DNA of 64,000 bases from Sinonovacula constricta (lineage: Eukaryota > Mollusca > Bivalvia > Cardiida > Solecurtidae): NCBI GenBank assembly GCA_007844125.1, contig CM017556.1:73711635-73775634 (forward strand), read 5' to 3'. Position numbers and translations under genes: made by a program. Below, piece after piece: positions 46,100 to 61,375 of the stretch. The first letter of the stretch is position 1. Each line of letters begins with the position of its first letter. Under the pieces are notes generated by a model. That model did no database searches and was not told where the DNA came from. It saw only the letters and a list, made by a program, of their open reading frames with translations.

Positions 46100-49000
46100 A
46101 GTTGAGAATATATATTAGTCTTGGAAATAATGAGTGATTGAAAAGAGTGCGAACAGCAATCTAAGAGGTTCTGTCTATTATGTCGCGTCTACTGTAGACT
46201 TGCCTGACAGGTAGGCTAAATAGTAAGCATACATTAAATATAGTTCCTCTAACATTCATTAACCGATGTTTGGTTTACTACAGACGCGTAAGACTCAGAT
46301 TTCTTTTCAAGATTTGTTTCAGTAAATTGGAACAACCACTTATATTTAGCGCCAAGAACATTCTGATATTTTTATATGTATATATGTCACTTTTAGCTAA
46401 CACTGACTGCTGTTTCTGATAAATATTTTAACTTTCCGCCTCCGCAGCCAACAGCTGACGACAACCGAATGACATTGGCAAAAGCAGCAGAAGAGGTAAC
46501 TTCGGCAATTATTAAGTAATTATAACGGTAGCAATTATTAACCATCCGCATGAGCAAAGAGAACAATAGCAACAATATAACTCGAACCATAAATTTTATA
46601 CCAACACGTTTATACCGAAATGACATTTAGATGCCAGCTGACTTCATCAATACATCCATTGATCAATATACTAAGCAGTGTTTATGTAAAACGAGTATCG
46701 ACTGAAGATACAAGTCTGGCAGTTTGTCAGAAAGCAATCCAAGACTCTTAAAAACGGTGTAACCCCACTCTACTCCATATCTGTAAAATGGCAGGCGAGA
46801 TGCTCAGTAGAGATTAAGTGCAAGTTAAATTAAGTTTGCTTTAGTAAAATTCATTAAAAACTTTCATTGTATAATCCAAATTGTATGTAATGTATGTAAT
46901 GCTGGATATGGGATATTAATTTAAAAGTTCATTTCAAGGCTAACTAAAGTTGATTAAAATAATGTTATCATTTACAGCATTTGATACACTTGTAAAATAT
47001 GAGCAGTGACTTTAATCACTCTATATAACACTCTTCTGTGAGATAAAAGCGGGAAAGAACGTAGAGTGATGTCAACACGTGTGTCATATGCGGAGAGATC
47101 ATAAAAAAAGTCTTACATGGGATTACTGCATTGCCATTGGTCAGCAAGACTCCATTTCCTTAACCCAATGCAACCCGTAGCTGTTTCCAGTCGCGTACAA
47201 CCCTCAACTATCACTACTCTCACCGTTTCCAAAAATTGAGGATGTTTGGTTGGATGGCATAGTAAGTCGGGGACGCGATAAAGTCGTTCGGCTAGTCGTT
47301 GTTGATTATGTTTAGGACAATAATTCAGGTCCGATACCTTTCCTATATCACAATTAAATGCAATTGACAAGAAGCAATGCGCGACGAAATCATCATCTTT
47401 TATTCATGCCAACAATTTATGATGCATTCCTCTGGCTAACTTTGTCTAACTCACCTTGTCAATATATATTGTCATTATTTAATATTCTTAGTTGAACGGA
47501 TAAAAGTCCAAAAAATTTTAAGATAAATGTAATGAATCTGGTATAGGAATATTACGACAATAAATTGTTGTATTCAATCGCCAAAAATGCAGTTTCATCT
47601 TTGGGCTCAACTGGAGGGAATATATTGAATTTTTTTTTTAAATTTTGATCATATTCGTTCTAGTTGATTAGTAAAATATTTTATCTGGCATTCTTACACG
47701 GCACATAACTGGGATTGTCCTTAAGGCCTGGAACAATTAAAAAAAAGAATCCAAAATAAGTTAGCAAGGTTGTTTTATTAATTATAAAAAACTAAAATAT
47801 ATATAAATCATTATGAAACCTACAAGATATGTCACATATATTTAGTAAAATTGCGCATGATAAAATGGCGACATCATTTTTAGTCGTTATCACGCTGAGA
47901 TGCATAAAACGGCTTATATATATGGACTTGCTGTATTTGAATGGTTAATAAAAGTTCTAAATGCAGGTCATCAGAACCTAGCACAAGCCAGACAGAACGA
48001 AAAAAAATGACATTTACGACATGTTGAGGCTTTTGAAAGCAGAGTAAGCAGAAATCAATCATGTTTAGGATAATCGGGTCTTCCACAATTTTCAATGTAA
48101 CAGGTCAATGATGTCAACTTAATAAGCTTAACGGTTGTCAGATAAAAAGTCTTATTTTTTGAAAATTACTATTAGGAACAAAAAACTTACAATACATGAT
48201 TTCGCTTTCATCTCATTTTCTTACTACATGCCATTTTTGAAATATTAAGTACAGTTACTATCGTTTGAAATATCAAGACTTAATTCCTCATCTTATATGT
48301 ACTGTGCTTAGGAAGTACGTTTACATGGATCTTAACAAAACAGCAGTTAGTCAAAGTCATACATAAGAAAAATTATATGAATATGTTAGTAATGATTGAA
48401 TTGTAGTTTTTACGATTAAATAAAACATTTGAAAACAACGTCCAGTAACCAAATTTGGGTTAAGTCAATGTATATGTAAATGAATTGTTGATGAATTTAT
48501 CACAAAGAATATCATTCACATGAGTTCAACTATGAGAACTCCGTATGACAATATTGCAATAAGTATCACCGTATACATGGTCTTTATACCATTACAATAC
48601 CTTATTAATGAACACATATAACATTACTTAAATGAGAATTGTAACAATTTAGGACATTTAATACACACCGATAGCTGGGCTTATGGAATTAAAATGTATT
48701 TTTAATGTCAAGCAACTACTTAGACTGGCGGTTAAATAAGAAGAAATGACAAAGTCCTATGAGCATGAGCAAGGGATCTACTAGGGTGCTTAAACAAGTT
48801 TTACAGAGCTCTAACCTCGCCCTTCCTAAGGGGTTTCTCAAATGCAAACAATGAAAAGAAATCCGAACTATTTGCGTACAAAAAATCCAAGCGCTGACGT
48901 TTTCTTTGATAAGCTATAACGTTGTTTGTAACGTAGCCGAAATATAATGTCCACTTTGTACATAGAAGCTAGGAAAGTATCATTTTCAATAGAAGAACTT

Positions 49001-49830
49001 CACACACAATTGTTTATTGTAAATTAAATCATTTTAATCAAAGATAAAATGACGAGAGAAGAATCTTAAATGGTTTTAGCATCCTATTTGTGTGTAGATG
49101 GTATTGATGAACCAAAGTCTAATGCCCGTCAAAGGAAATTACCTGTAACCATCCTTATATGACGAATTAAATGAAATTTACATGAGATAACAAACCTGCA
49201 TGACTTGGTGAGGTTTAACTAGCCATGGAATCCTCTCGACGGATTTATTTTCGTATCTGAGAAGAAGCTTGTGAAAATGACAATGTAAAAGGAAATTGCG
49301 GATTGAGACATTTTCCTGGATGTTGCTCCAACAGAAACGGCCTATCATTAGTTGGTCATCGCCTTTTAGTTGGAAGGAGATGTTCAGGTAGGCGAAATGA
49401 AACCTGGTGGATGTAAAGCACGTGGTTAAAAATCAAAAGTCATGTCAAATCCAAGAGGTCTAAATATAAGGTTATAGGTAGAATATTTATTTTGAATTTG
49501 AATGCAAATATTTATAAGATGCTAAGCACGCGTAAGGTTGAAACTTCTTTTCATTCTTTGAGCATGATAGTAAGACAAAGTACAGACAAACATAACATAT
49601 TTATTTACTGGACCCGAAGTTCACAAACGTGTGCATTAAAAAATACTGATAGGCTATCTGTTCAGGCATTTTTAATGTTGATTACTGATGCAAATAAATA
49701 ATTTGCTTTGACTACTGTATTATTATAAGACTTTCGCCTTTTCTGTAGTTATATCAATTAAACTGTTTATTGACTTTTAAGCACTTTATTTATCTTGAAC
49801 TCTAATGAAAACTAATCGTTATCTCTAAAT
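46100..49830. repeat. Large degenerate array, copy C2 (partial)
   Basis: Landmarks: CAAGTCTGGCAGTTTGTCAG (46710), GAGATGCTCAGTAGAGA (about 46797), AGATGCATAAAACGGCTT (47897), AGCCAGACAGAACGAAAA (47985), ATGACATTTACGACAT (48007) and, weakly, GTTCAGGCATTTTTAATG (49661). These match C3 and C4 landmarks. Other parts are too diverged or lost. No gene seen inside. Confidence 0.65.
48745..48846 (-). repeat. Family X, subfamily b, internally deleted copy
   Basis: GACAAAGTCCTATGAGCATG is followed, after a short gap, by AGGGTGCTTAAACAAGTTTT and AACCTCGCCCTTCCT, which are the two ends of the family in reverse orientation with the middle missing. Confidence 0.7.
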
Positions 49831-49894
49831 GCACACCTTGGTCATGTGCCTTTTCAAGTTTTTGTATATGTTGCAATGTTCATAGGACTTTGTC
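49831..49894 (+). repeat. Family X, subfamily b 3' end
   Basis: GCACACCTTGGTCATGTGCC, then TTTTTGTATATGTTGCAATG and TTCATAGGACTTTGTCATAT. This is the only subfamily b copy here on the plus strand, and it runs straight into the (AT)n tract. Confidence 0.75.

Positions 49895-51512
<1,618 letters not shown>

Positions 51513-51599
<87 letters not shown>
51513..51599. repeat. (AT)n microsatellite, right of the Tc1 element
   Basis: About 87 bp of pure AT dinucleotides. Confidence 0.95.
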
Positions 51600-51601
<2 letters not shown>

Positions 51602-54100
51602 TTGGGCTATATAGGCTACTCTCTAAGTTTCGGACCCATCGTTAATGTTAACTAAGTGCAATATCAGTTGCAATATAAGAATAGGAGTCTTCAAGTGTGG
51701 CTGTTGCTGAGTATTTACCAAATTTATGAGCAACATAAATGGGGTATCTCGCCGAAACAAAGTGCGGTGGCATCTTGCCATATTGACAGTGAGGCGGATA
51801 TATTTGAAATGTATTTCTAGTTAGGAATCAATCCGTGATCGAAGTGTCTACAAACAACCGTCTATGTTTTGTATATGTGTCAACTATCGATTTGCTGTGC
51901 AACATTTCTAGAAAATTAACATCAATGACTGAAGCTCATGCAGCCTGATCTCTGTGTCTACGTTCTGACTTTTTTCACAGATTTATTTCAGCCTGTCGGA
52001 ATATCTCCTTAATAGAAACAAGAGGACATTTGAAAATTTCTGGCTTTTTTGTACTATAGCCAGCTTCTTTATTTTAATTTCGTTTTAGTTTAACCTATAT
52101 AACAAATCACATTTAAGAAGACTGTAACACTTAATATTTGGGTTTGATTATAAACTTTGCTTAGAAATTAAGATAGCAAATTATCATTTAATGGAGCTAT
52201 GAAAAGATTTTAAATGCAGATAACACATTTAAAGGAAAGTTTGGCTTTTGCAGTTTTAAAATATCTAAGACATATTCCTCTTGTGTGACCCAAAGCAGAT
52301 TAATCGATATACTTTGGCAGTTCTTAGAAGAAAATTGCATTTTAAAACTATGAGCAGAACATTACAAACAGATGTGAATGAGATAATTAATCTTTTGAGT
52401 CAAGAACAATTTAGACTTTCATTTGTATAATGTCATAACATATTTAGCGACAACAACCTCACACACACTAACCAATACATAGGTAATAACAAAAATAACA
52501 CTGAATATTTATAATGACAATGGTAGCTACGTCCGTGGAAACAAAGCAAACAATATTTATCATATAAAATATATTATAAATTTCAATTTCATGAAAACAC
52601 AATTATATCAGCATGCCACAAATTTGGAGGGCAGCTAACACTCTAGTTCCATCTGGTGATCAATAGTGAAGGCGGTGTCGGCAGAACAAACATGTCTGGT
52701 AGTTTGTCCGACTGCAATCCCACAATTATAAGAAACGGTGTTACCTCACGCTACAAATGTAAAATTATACACGAGATGCTCAGAAGAGAAAATGTGCCGA
52801 GGATTTAAATTAAATTTATGAACGTTTCATTTATTCTTTTCATTGTATGATTCGAATCAAAATATGAATGAAGAGTGGCAATAACGGATATAGTTTTTAA
52901 GTTAATTACAAGATTTACTATATTTGATAAAGATAATGTTACCATTTACAACATTTATAACACAATAATGAAAAAACTGAGAACTGAAACTGGTTTATTT
53001 GATTAAACGCCTATTTCAATCACGATACATATCAATATATCAATGTCATTGTACAGTCATATAGTTACTTGTAAGATTAGTTAATAGAAATATGTCTTTG
53101 ACTGTGACAATTACCTTAAGTTAATCAAAAGAAACATTAACAAGGATTCTAATCAATTTTGAAAAGTCAAAAGGGAGATATCAGGATAATATTTTGAACA
53201 TCAATTATTGGGCAAGTTTGAAATGACCAACATTTATTTCATTGCTTTTGCGATTATTGTCTTTTTTCTTTCTTATCAATGCATCTGTCAGTTGAATGTA
53301 AAAACTTGCGATATTTCTGCGAAACAGTACCTATCACATAAAAGTTGAGGATACTCTGATACCTATTAATGAGCCAGTTTGTTCTTTAATATAAAATGAC
53401 ACATAACAAGATAAAAAGAAATCGAGGGTGTTTGGTGAGGCTTTAAAATTAGCTTTTTCATCTACAACGATTATTTATTTCTTAAGCTTTTAATTTTAAT
53501 AAACTCTAATTCAGTCATAACATATTTATAATAATGATATCTTTTCAAACGGTTAGTTTAGAAAGCTTGTAAATTATATATGAAACAATATTTAAATTAA
53601 ATGTATCAAATGTTTTATGAAATATACTAAATTTCTATTTGTTACATATGACAAGAAGGATCCACTATGATCAGTCGTAACCACTTGTGATGCATTAGAC
53701 GGCTTTATGTCTGAATTACTGTACTTTTGTCCGGATTTCTGTATTTCTTTCTACATTTAATGTTAATACAATCTACTACATACGATGTAGGTCACCAGAA
53801 TATAGCGTCAGCCAGACAGAACGAAAACACAAATAGACATTTACGACATTTTAGGGATAACTTGGAAGCAGAATAAGTGGAGAAATGTCACTTTCTAGAG
53901 TAGCTTGTGTTGCCACGTGTTACAGTAAGAATGCAATTATAATGTTTTGTAACTACGCCACATAGACATGGGATTTCTATTTATAGATAATCGTTAGACG
54001 TGAAATATAACAAACTTAAACAAGTATAGAAAAAGTTACAGCTATTAAATAGACGTAGGAGTAGTCTAGGTATTAAAACGAAGGAAATTATTATGTGATT
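51600..54100. repeat. Large degenerate array, copy C3
   Basis: Landmarks: ACTAAGTGCAATATCAGTTG (51651), CCGTCTATGTTTTGTATATG (51858), CAGTTCTTAGAAGAAAATTG (52318), ATGTCTGGTAGTTTGTCCGA (52692), CCAACATTTATTTCATTGCT (53227), TAGCGTCAGCCAGACAGAAC (about 53802) and GGGATTTCTATTTATAGATA (about 53969). Order and spacing follow C4 closely. No gene seen inside. Confidence 0.85.
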
Positions 54101-54957
54101 AGAAATCGTGCTTTTCCCGCTTTAACGAGTTTAACGATTTTAACGAGTCATATGACCTGCGAAGATTTAGAACGAGGCCATACGTTACAGAATCAGCGAT
54201 TTGTGGGCGTTTGGTACGCGACCGGTTCAGTACATTGATTTAAAATAGTGAAGGATCTGGTGACTCTATATTTTTATATTGTAATACACCAATTAACAGT
54301 TAACGGGTGTGAGAAAAATTTCGAGCCTCGAATGGTGCTTGCAAAATGGTTCAGAATGTCAATCAGACAGCCAAATGTCTGATTGTTGTCACATTAGGTT
54401 GTCTAGTAACTATGCAACACACACCTACAAAGAAAATTATTTTTCCTACGTATACCGAAACGTTAAACTCGATTCTAGCATTACGTCACTGTACAAATAT
54501 CAGTCTTAGGCACATCGCACAGTTTTAATCGTCATTAAATAGACAGAATATGGTTATTTTTTCGTTTTTTTTCAAAGCATGCAGTTCCGCTAAAGAAAGC
54601 GATCGATACTTTTTGGTGGCATCCATTTTCTATAGGCGGCAATGGGGATCTGTCACGTATGGCATCGTTTTCGATTTGCCGAGTCACGTGAAGTATCGCA
54701 GATTGGGATATTGATCTGTTGTTTACCCCATTATCATCTGGTTATTAGTTCAATATCCACATTATTCACAATATCCTAATACAAACAAAAATAATTATGG
54801 TTCTAATGAGCTATTTTCAGTCATTGCATTAAATCAGCTTATTTAATGTTTTGGCAACATCCATTTACAGTAAATCGTGTTTTAAATATATCTATAAATC
54901 TAAAGTTATTGAATAGTATCACATCTGAGGGAGCAATATATTAATTTCAACACCGTC
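54101..54957. other. Unassigned segment found only in copy C3
   Basis: About 850 bp between the end of C3 and a truncated family X copy, with no match in C1 or C4 at this position. It has TTTAACGAGTTTAACGATTT tandem words, an inverted repeat CAGACAGCCAAATGTCTG and overlapping short open frames (54309-54528) without recognisable domains. Possibly another inserted element; not identified. Confidence 0.35.
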
Positions 54958-55142
54958 TTCATGTGAGCCTTTTGCCGACTGACCGTTCCCATGCGGTAAC
55001 TGATGGTTTATCTTTTTGTGTGTTATGTCTCGTCTCTGTGTTTTTGTCACATTTACATTTGCCTTGTTTGCCGTTGTCTAGGTAGATAAAATTTAAATAT
55101 CTGTGGAAATTTTGATAGGACCTCTTCTTATTTACCTATTGT
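54958..55142 (+). repeat. Family X, subfamily a, 5'-truncated copy
   Basis: CTTTTGCCGACTGACCGTTC, CGGTAACTGATGG, TTATGTCTCGTCTCTGTG and CTTCTTATTTACCTATT. Confidence 0.85.
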
Positions 55143-56655
55143 TTACATACTAGATAGAAATTTGTGGCACATCAAATCAGATAGCTATTGCTTTAGCAGA
55201 ATATAAAAATCTTTCTTTGTTTTCCTAAAAATTGTATTGTTAGCAATTGTTCTGTCTGAAGTACACATGTATAATTAAATGCGACTTGTCAGTAATTTAA
55301 TCATTGATCCCATAAGCATAGAAGCATAATTGATTAGTTGCTGCTCTTAGTATTTATTAATAAATACTCTTATTATGCTTTCAAATTATAGTTGTGTTAC
55401 TTTTCTTTTGAAAAAAGTAATCCACCATCTTGAAAATGAGGATTAGGTAGATCTGATATAAGAAATATGTATAATACAATGCATAATCTTAATGAGTAAA
55501 TTACCTTGCTAAACACAATACTTTGCAAATCAACATTCTTGATTGGAAAACTAGATCAAATAAGGCAGGCAACCTTTACTGTTTTATTCTTTTTAATCCT
55601 TCAGTTCAGTTATTTTTTTATGGATTAAAGCGAAATGACGCATTTCTCATCAAAATCAGACACAATAAAGAATGTGTCAGCTCAAAAATGTGTGTTTATC
55701 CTAATAACGAAATAAAATTGACATAAGAGGCGGCATTAATATTTTGATGGTAATCATAGAAGGGGATAACTCTAAATGCACAAAAAGTGTTAAAAAATAA
55801 GGAGATTGGTGGAACAGGACGACTTTGACTGAAAATTATCAAATGACGATGTATTGCCCAGAAAAGACTCACCATACAATAAATCATTGTTATTTGAACA
55901 AAGAATTTAGAATAGCTATATACGAATATTAGGCTGGATTCATTGAATGAAAAAATATGTCTAGTAAAGCCACTGTAAATGGGTAATTTTAAAAATTAAA
56001 AAAATCATTCTTTATTTTAATTTTGGTTTTATAATGAAATTGAGAAAATTAAGGTCCCTTAAAATAATGAATAAAATTAATATGCACAGTTAAAAATTAT
56101 TTCTTTCTTATAAATTAGCGATCATTTACAGCCACTATAAATTAAAATATTATTTTCTGATGTTTAGTCCCCGTTACTATGGAAACAATTATCTGGGAAC
56201 ATGGTTCTTGAATATTGCTTACTTTCACAAGATCTCTATTCTCAGAGAGTTTGAGCATAATCTGCGTCCTAGCATGGCCAACATTTTGTAATGGTTACAG
56301 AGAATTGCTAATTAAAAGCTCATTAAATGAACCGTATTATGATGCAATCTTGTTAGAAAACAGCATATACTTTCTTTTAATCATGGTATGTTAATAGTGC
56401 TAGACGCCATCCATAATGTGTTCCTTTTAAGACAATAAACATATTAAGTAAAATAAAATATTCTTTGTTTTAAAATGTCTACCCTCGTTTTCAAATGGCA
56501 TTGTGTTACGATGGAAGTAAAGTCCCTGAATCACACGACAGAGAAAAGAGAAGAAAAGCCAATACTGCATTGTGTTGATTTCAAAGTCATCCTTGGATTT
56601 ACTTTCTAAACTTTCTTTAACGTCTTAACCTTCTTAACTTAAATTTGAACTTATT
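55143..56655. other. No gene seen
   Basis: Very AT-rich 1.5 kb between C3 and C4. Nothing recognisable. Confidence 0.45.
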
Positions 56656-56714
56656 CGTTACTGTTCACTAAGTTCAATATCACCTGCAATACAAGAGAGC
56701 GTTGATGCAAAGCG

Positions 56715-57180
56715 CCATAGGTCGCCGTCGAGCTCCTGCTCAACAATAAATATTTTGTGTCTAATAACAATTTTTGCCCATTGTTATTAAAAGATTTGCA
56801 ATTCAAAATTTTACGTCTTAGCAATATATGCTATAACATTTTGTCTTTGGATGGATGGCATTAGGTCCGAATATAAACGACAGAATGGAGCAGAACATTT
56901 AACGTGTACATAGCACATTATCGTAACAAATAAAATTTAAATTAACTCATACATACACAAAGTGGACATTAACAATTACAAGTAGCGGGTAATGATGTAT
57001 CAGCATCTTGAACTACAGTCTGTATTAATTCTGATATTGAAAAATGAATTAAAACCGAATTTAAACGCATGGAAGCCACGTACTTCACTTGTTTATAAAA
57101 CAGCATGGCGCCATCCATAGGCCTTATCCCGGAACAATTACTCACAGACGTCGCGCTCATGCGCAGCGACCATGACAACG
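56715..57180. other. Insertion specific to copy C4
   Basis: Between landmarks that lie about 200 bp apart in C1 and C3, copy C4 is about 470 bp longer. The extra DNA includes a minus-strand open frame (57178-56969, 69 codons, with GIRPMDGAMLFYKQ) that I do not recognise. Confidence 0.5.
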
Positions 57181-59868
57181 ATTAGCATCTTCGAGCATGT
57201 CTGTTGCGGACTACCAAGTTCATTAACAACATAAATGGGTTCTCTCACCGAAACAAAGTGCGGTGGCAGTTTAGCTGATATATTCGAAAGGTATTCATTT
57301 TGGGAATCAAACTTTGATGGAACTGTCTACATACAACCGTTTATGTTTTGTATATATTTTTACTCTCGATTTGCTGAACAGCTTTACTAGAAACTTAACA
57401 CTGATTGAAGCTTGTACAGCCTCGTCAATGTGTTTTACTGTTTACCGATTCTTTTCAAAGATTCATGTTAGAATGTATCTTGTTAAATAGAAACAACTTA
57501 TAGTGTAGCCGGCTTGTACATTTATTTTATTCATGGTTTATTTATATAACGGAATAACATCTAAGAAAAACATAACACTTGGTACCTGATTTTGATATTA
57601 AAGTTTTCAATAATAAATTATAATTCAATGACAACGTCAATTGTTTTAAGTGAAGATGCGGATAACACATTAAAAAGGCTATAGAAAGTCACGCTATTCC
57701 AGTTCTAACCAAAGCCAAAGCATATTCTTCTTGTGTGACCTGAACCAGATGAATCGTTGTATTTTGTCAATTCTTAAACGACAGCTAGACTTTAAAACCA
57801 CTGGCAAAACATCACAAACAGATGAGAATGTGATTAACAAAATTTAACAACATTTTGGATATTCATATGCATAATGAATATGTTCAAAGATTTGAAGCGC
57901 CAACACCGGTTTAACATTCTTAAAGGCCTTTTCTGATTCAGTTACGTTATTTTGATAACGGTTTTAATTCTCTGCCTTCCAAGTAAACTCCTGCAAATAA
58001 CCGAATGGCATTAACTGGTCAAAACTTTACAGAAGCACCATACACATAGCCAATAATAAAAACAACAGTTAAAACTAATAATAACGATGGTACTACCGCC
58101 CGCTGCAACAGAGCAAACAATATTAACGATAGACAACGGCTAATAAATTTAATAAAATCACACACGATAATATCAGCATGGAAAACACTCGGAGGTCAGC
58201 TAACATCTTTGTTACATCCGGCGATCAATATTCAAGGCGGTGTCGGCAGAAGATACATGTCAGGAAGTCATTCGGCAAATCCAACGATGATAAGAAACAG
58301 TGTTACCTAACGTTTTTATTGTAAATTTACAGACGAGGTGCTCGGAAGCGATTATGTGCCGAGAATTAAAATTGGTTAGCTTTATATACGCGTCATATTT
58401 TCTTTTCATGGTTTCATACAAATCAAAATATGTACGTAGTGAGGAATTGGGAATATAGTCCATAAGTTTATTACAAGGTTTACTCTATTTGATTAGGATG
58501 ACGTAACCGTTAAAACATTTATGACACATTAATAAGAAACATGGACAGTGATTCTAATCAATTCTGGTAGAGAGAAAAGTCTAATTAGAGAAACTAGGAT
58601 ATTTCTTTCAGGTCAATATGTAGCAATTGTGAAAATGTCATATATTGGTCTAATAAAATTGGGCGAGTTGGAATTAAGCCAACATTTACTTCATTGCTAT
58701 TGCAATTACTGTTTATTTGTCTTTTGTAGTCATAGTTAGTTACATAAATTGGCATGGACATACATTGGAGTTAGTTTCGCCGGAATGGGATGTTATCCTC
58801 CGAAATAACAACTGATGTAACAATTAAATTCTTCAACTGTATATTTCTCAATATATTGTAAGATGAAAACCCTTGCATAATACAGTGATAAAGTGTTCTT
58901 AAATATATAAACTTGTGATGTTTCCCTTGCGTATCAGTACACACCAAATATATGTTAAGGATGCTGTGACCTATTAATGAGCCACTTCGTTCTTGTTATA
59001 TAATAATGACTGATACCGATACACATGAAAACTCTAACGATCAGATGAAATCAGATGCAGAGGTGGTATTGTATTGTAATCGTCACCGTAGAATATGTAG
59101 TATTCAATAAAGACATTAACATTAGAAATTCATAAGTTATGAAAATTATGAAACAAACTTTAAATTTATCAATCGCCTTATAAAATATGCCAAATTTACC
59201 ACGTGTGCATTAGTTGCGTATAGCCAAAAAAGGTACACTATTTGTAGTCGTAACCATGTGAAGATGCCTAAAGCGGCGTTGATGTTTGGATTTTCTGTTA
59301 TTCTTTCCAATGTTAATTACGACATTTGCCATATTTTAGGGATTACGTGGATGCCGAAGAAGCAGAAATATGTCCGTTTCCGGAAAAAATGGTATTAACA
59401 GTAAGATTGTAATTACAATTTTACGAAATTACGTCGAATAGGCATGGACGCATTATATATGCATGATTGCTAAGATGTAAAAAACAACAAATAGAAACAA
59501 AAATACACGTTACGCCTTTATTTAGACGTAGAAGTAGTCTACGTATTGAAACGAACGAACTCATTATGAGGTTACACGAAGGAAAAAAAACAGTCTATGT
59601 ATAAATAATGAAGAAAACCTATAACATGTTAAGACGATCAACAATTAGTCAATGTAAACACGAAAAAGAAAAAAAAGTGTATGTGTAAATAGCGAAGAAA
59701 ATCTATCATGTAATAAGATAATGAAAAACACCTACATGAGTTAATGTTTTCGTACTTGCCCTGGAACCACTCGCCGGGTGGCTTTGGTTGTGTGTCCGGA
59801 GATCACGATGATGATTCAGTAAGAGAAGACAATGGAATTAGGAACGGTCTACCAAAGGGGTTCCATCA

Positions 59869-60026
59869 GTTTGTTTGTTTATTGGGTTTATGGTCCCACC
59901 AACAGAATTTCTGTTATCTGAAGACAGTTTCCACTTGAATCAGATATAGTGTTGCCTTCACTTGATATAGCACGCCGTGAACATCTGGCATAATACCACA
60001 CCCAGCCATACTATCCTAACAGACAG
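59869..60026 (-). repeat. SINE family 1, 3' fragment inside copy C4
   Basis: TTTGTTTGTTTATTGGGTTT, TGGTCCCACCAACAGAATTT and ATAGTGTTGCCTTCACTTG match the 3' half of 21626-21907. Confidence 0.9.
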
Positions 60027-60736
60027 ATTTTTACTATTGGACTTTCATTCCAGGCATTTGTATCATTTGTATATTTGATTATAATAAGCAAAGCAATACT
60101 GTCATTGAGCTTAGATACACAAGTCATGAAACAACAATAAATACATGACACAATAGTAGACTATGCTGATTGTAACTTGTTATAAAAAGCAAATGAAATT
60201 TATTGATTTACTTCGGATTGTGTATTGTTGTATAATTTCTAAAATCTTCGTCATCTTCGTCATATCAGCAGCCACATCAAATATGACTATTGACTATTTT
60301 TTCTATTTAATCCTATACTCTATAGTATAGAAGCCGATAAACTAAATGCACACATTCCGACAGCGCAGGTTCTTTATATTGGATGTATAAATGGAGTTAA
60401 ATAACATGTAGATCCCGAGATTGTTCCCTTTATTGTCAAAATATTCTTACCGCATTAAAATGCTTAGTTGAAATCTATGCGTCATTCTTTCCTAAGTTTC
60501 TGTAAATACGTTTTTGCATAGTAAGTTGAAAATAAAATAAAACAAAACACCACGCAAGTACACAGTCAGAAAATCTTACCGCTTAAATCTCCAATTTCCG
60601 AACCAATAAAAGTAAAGAGAACTTACATTTACAATTTTTGTTCACTGGGTCTCTGTCCTAGTGCGTATGCTTTTCATTTTCATCAGTCGGGTCGTTTTTT
60701 ACATTAAGGACTTGGCTACGAACTAACACTTTTTTT

Positions 60737-60766
60737 CTTTTCGTTTAAACAACAACAACAACAACA
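60737..60766. repeat. (AAC)n short microsatellite
   Basis: About six AAC units. Confidence 0.7.
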
Positions 60767-61244
60767 TCACCTTCAACTACAAAAACAAACAGAATTTTAT
60801 AAAAATACCATAAACAAACATCAACAATAGGCAGTCTATTATCTGTCTAGTCGACATGAATCTTGAAGTTTTTATGATAACATAATGATATTTTACAAAT
60901 TGAATTTTCGACTTCATTTTGTCTCTTTGGCCCAGACGCAGTTTTGCATATCATCAAAAAACCTTTTTGAACGCCGTTCATCCTTGTTTTGATATTGATT
61001 ATAAAGATATGTTCCTATAATAAATCACATCGTTACTCGTTTTGGCTGTGCAATAATTATATGGTTGGACCTAATAATACTTGTTTGTTTAATACTTGTT
61101 TGTTCATCAGTTGCTAAACCAGTCAACTGACTCCGATATCATTAACTAAGATTACACGTCTGAAAAGAACTTAAAAAACTAACCAAAAGAATCATACAAT
61201 GCTGTAAACTAGTTACATTATATGCCATATTTAAATTGATCTTG

Positions 61245-61375
61245 TTATATATCAGCGCTTGGGCTGTTTTATTTTATTTGTTCTTATATCTTATAATATA
61301 TCAGCGCTTGGGCTGTTTTATTTGTTCCTATAATATCTTATAATATATCAGCGCATGGGCTGTTTTATTTCAAAC
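61245..61375. repeat. Triplicated ~50-bp unit in copy C4
   Basis: ATATCAGCGCTTGGGCTGTT occurs at about 61251 and 61300, and ATATCAGCGCATGGGCTGTT at about 61346, separated by TATCTTATA-containing spacers. Copy C1 has a single counterpart, GCTTGGGCTGTTTTATTTCA, near 44804. Confidence 0.88.

Larger units (their letters stand above)
38340..46100. repeat. Large degenerate array, copy C1
   Basis: Landmarks shared with later copies: TTCACTAAGTGCAGTATTAG (38348), CCGTCTATGTTTTGTATATG (38541), CAGTTCTTAGACGAAAACTA (about 38866), CCAACATTTACTTAATTG (39241), ATAACGTCAGCTAGACAGAA (about 41599), ACTTTCATTCCAGGCATTT (42261), TGAGGGACCAGCACCCTTCA (43997) and GCGTGGGAGAAAACTGCATG (45378). The second half (42.2-46.1 kb) matches 60.0-63.85 kb in order. 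No gene seen inside. Confidence 0.85.

Noticed and set aside
47113..47370. 85-codon minus-strand ORF in copy C2
   Set aside because: No recognisable domain, no splice partner and not conserved in other array copies.
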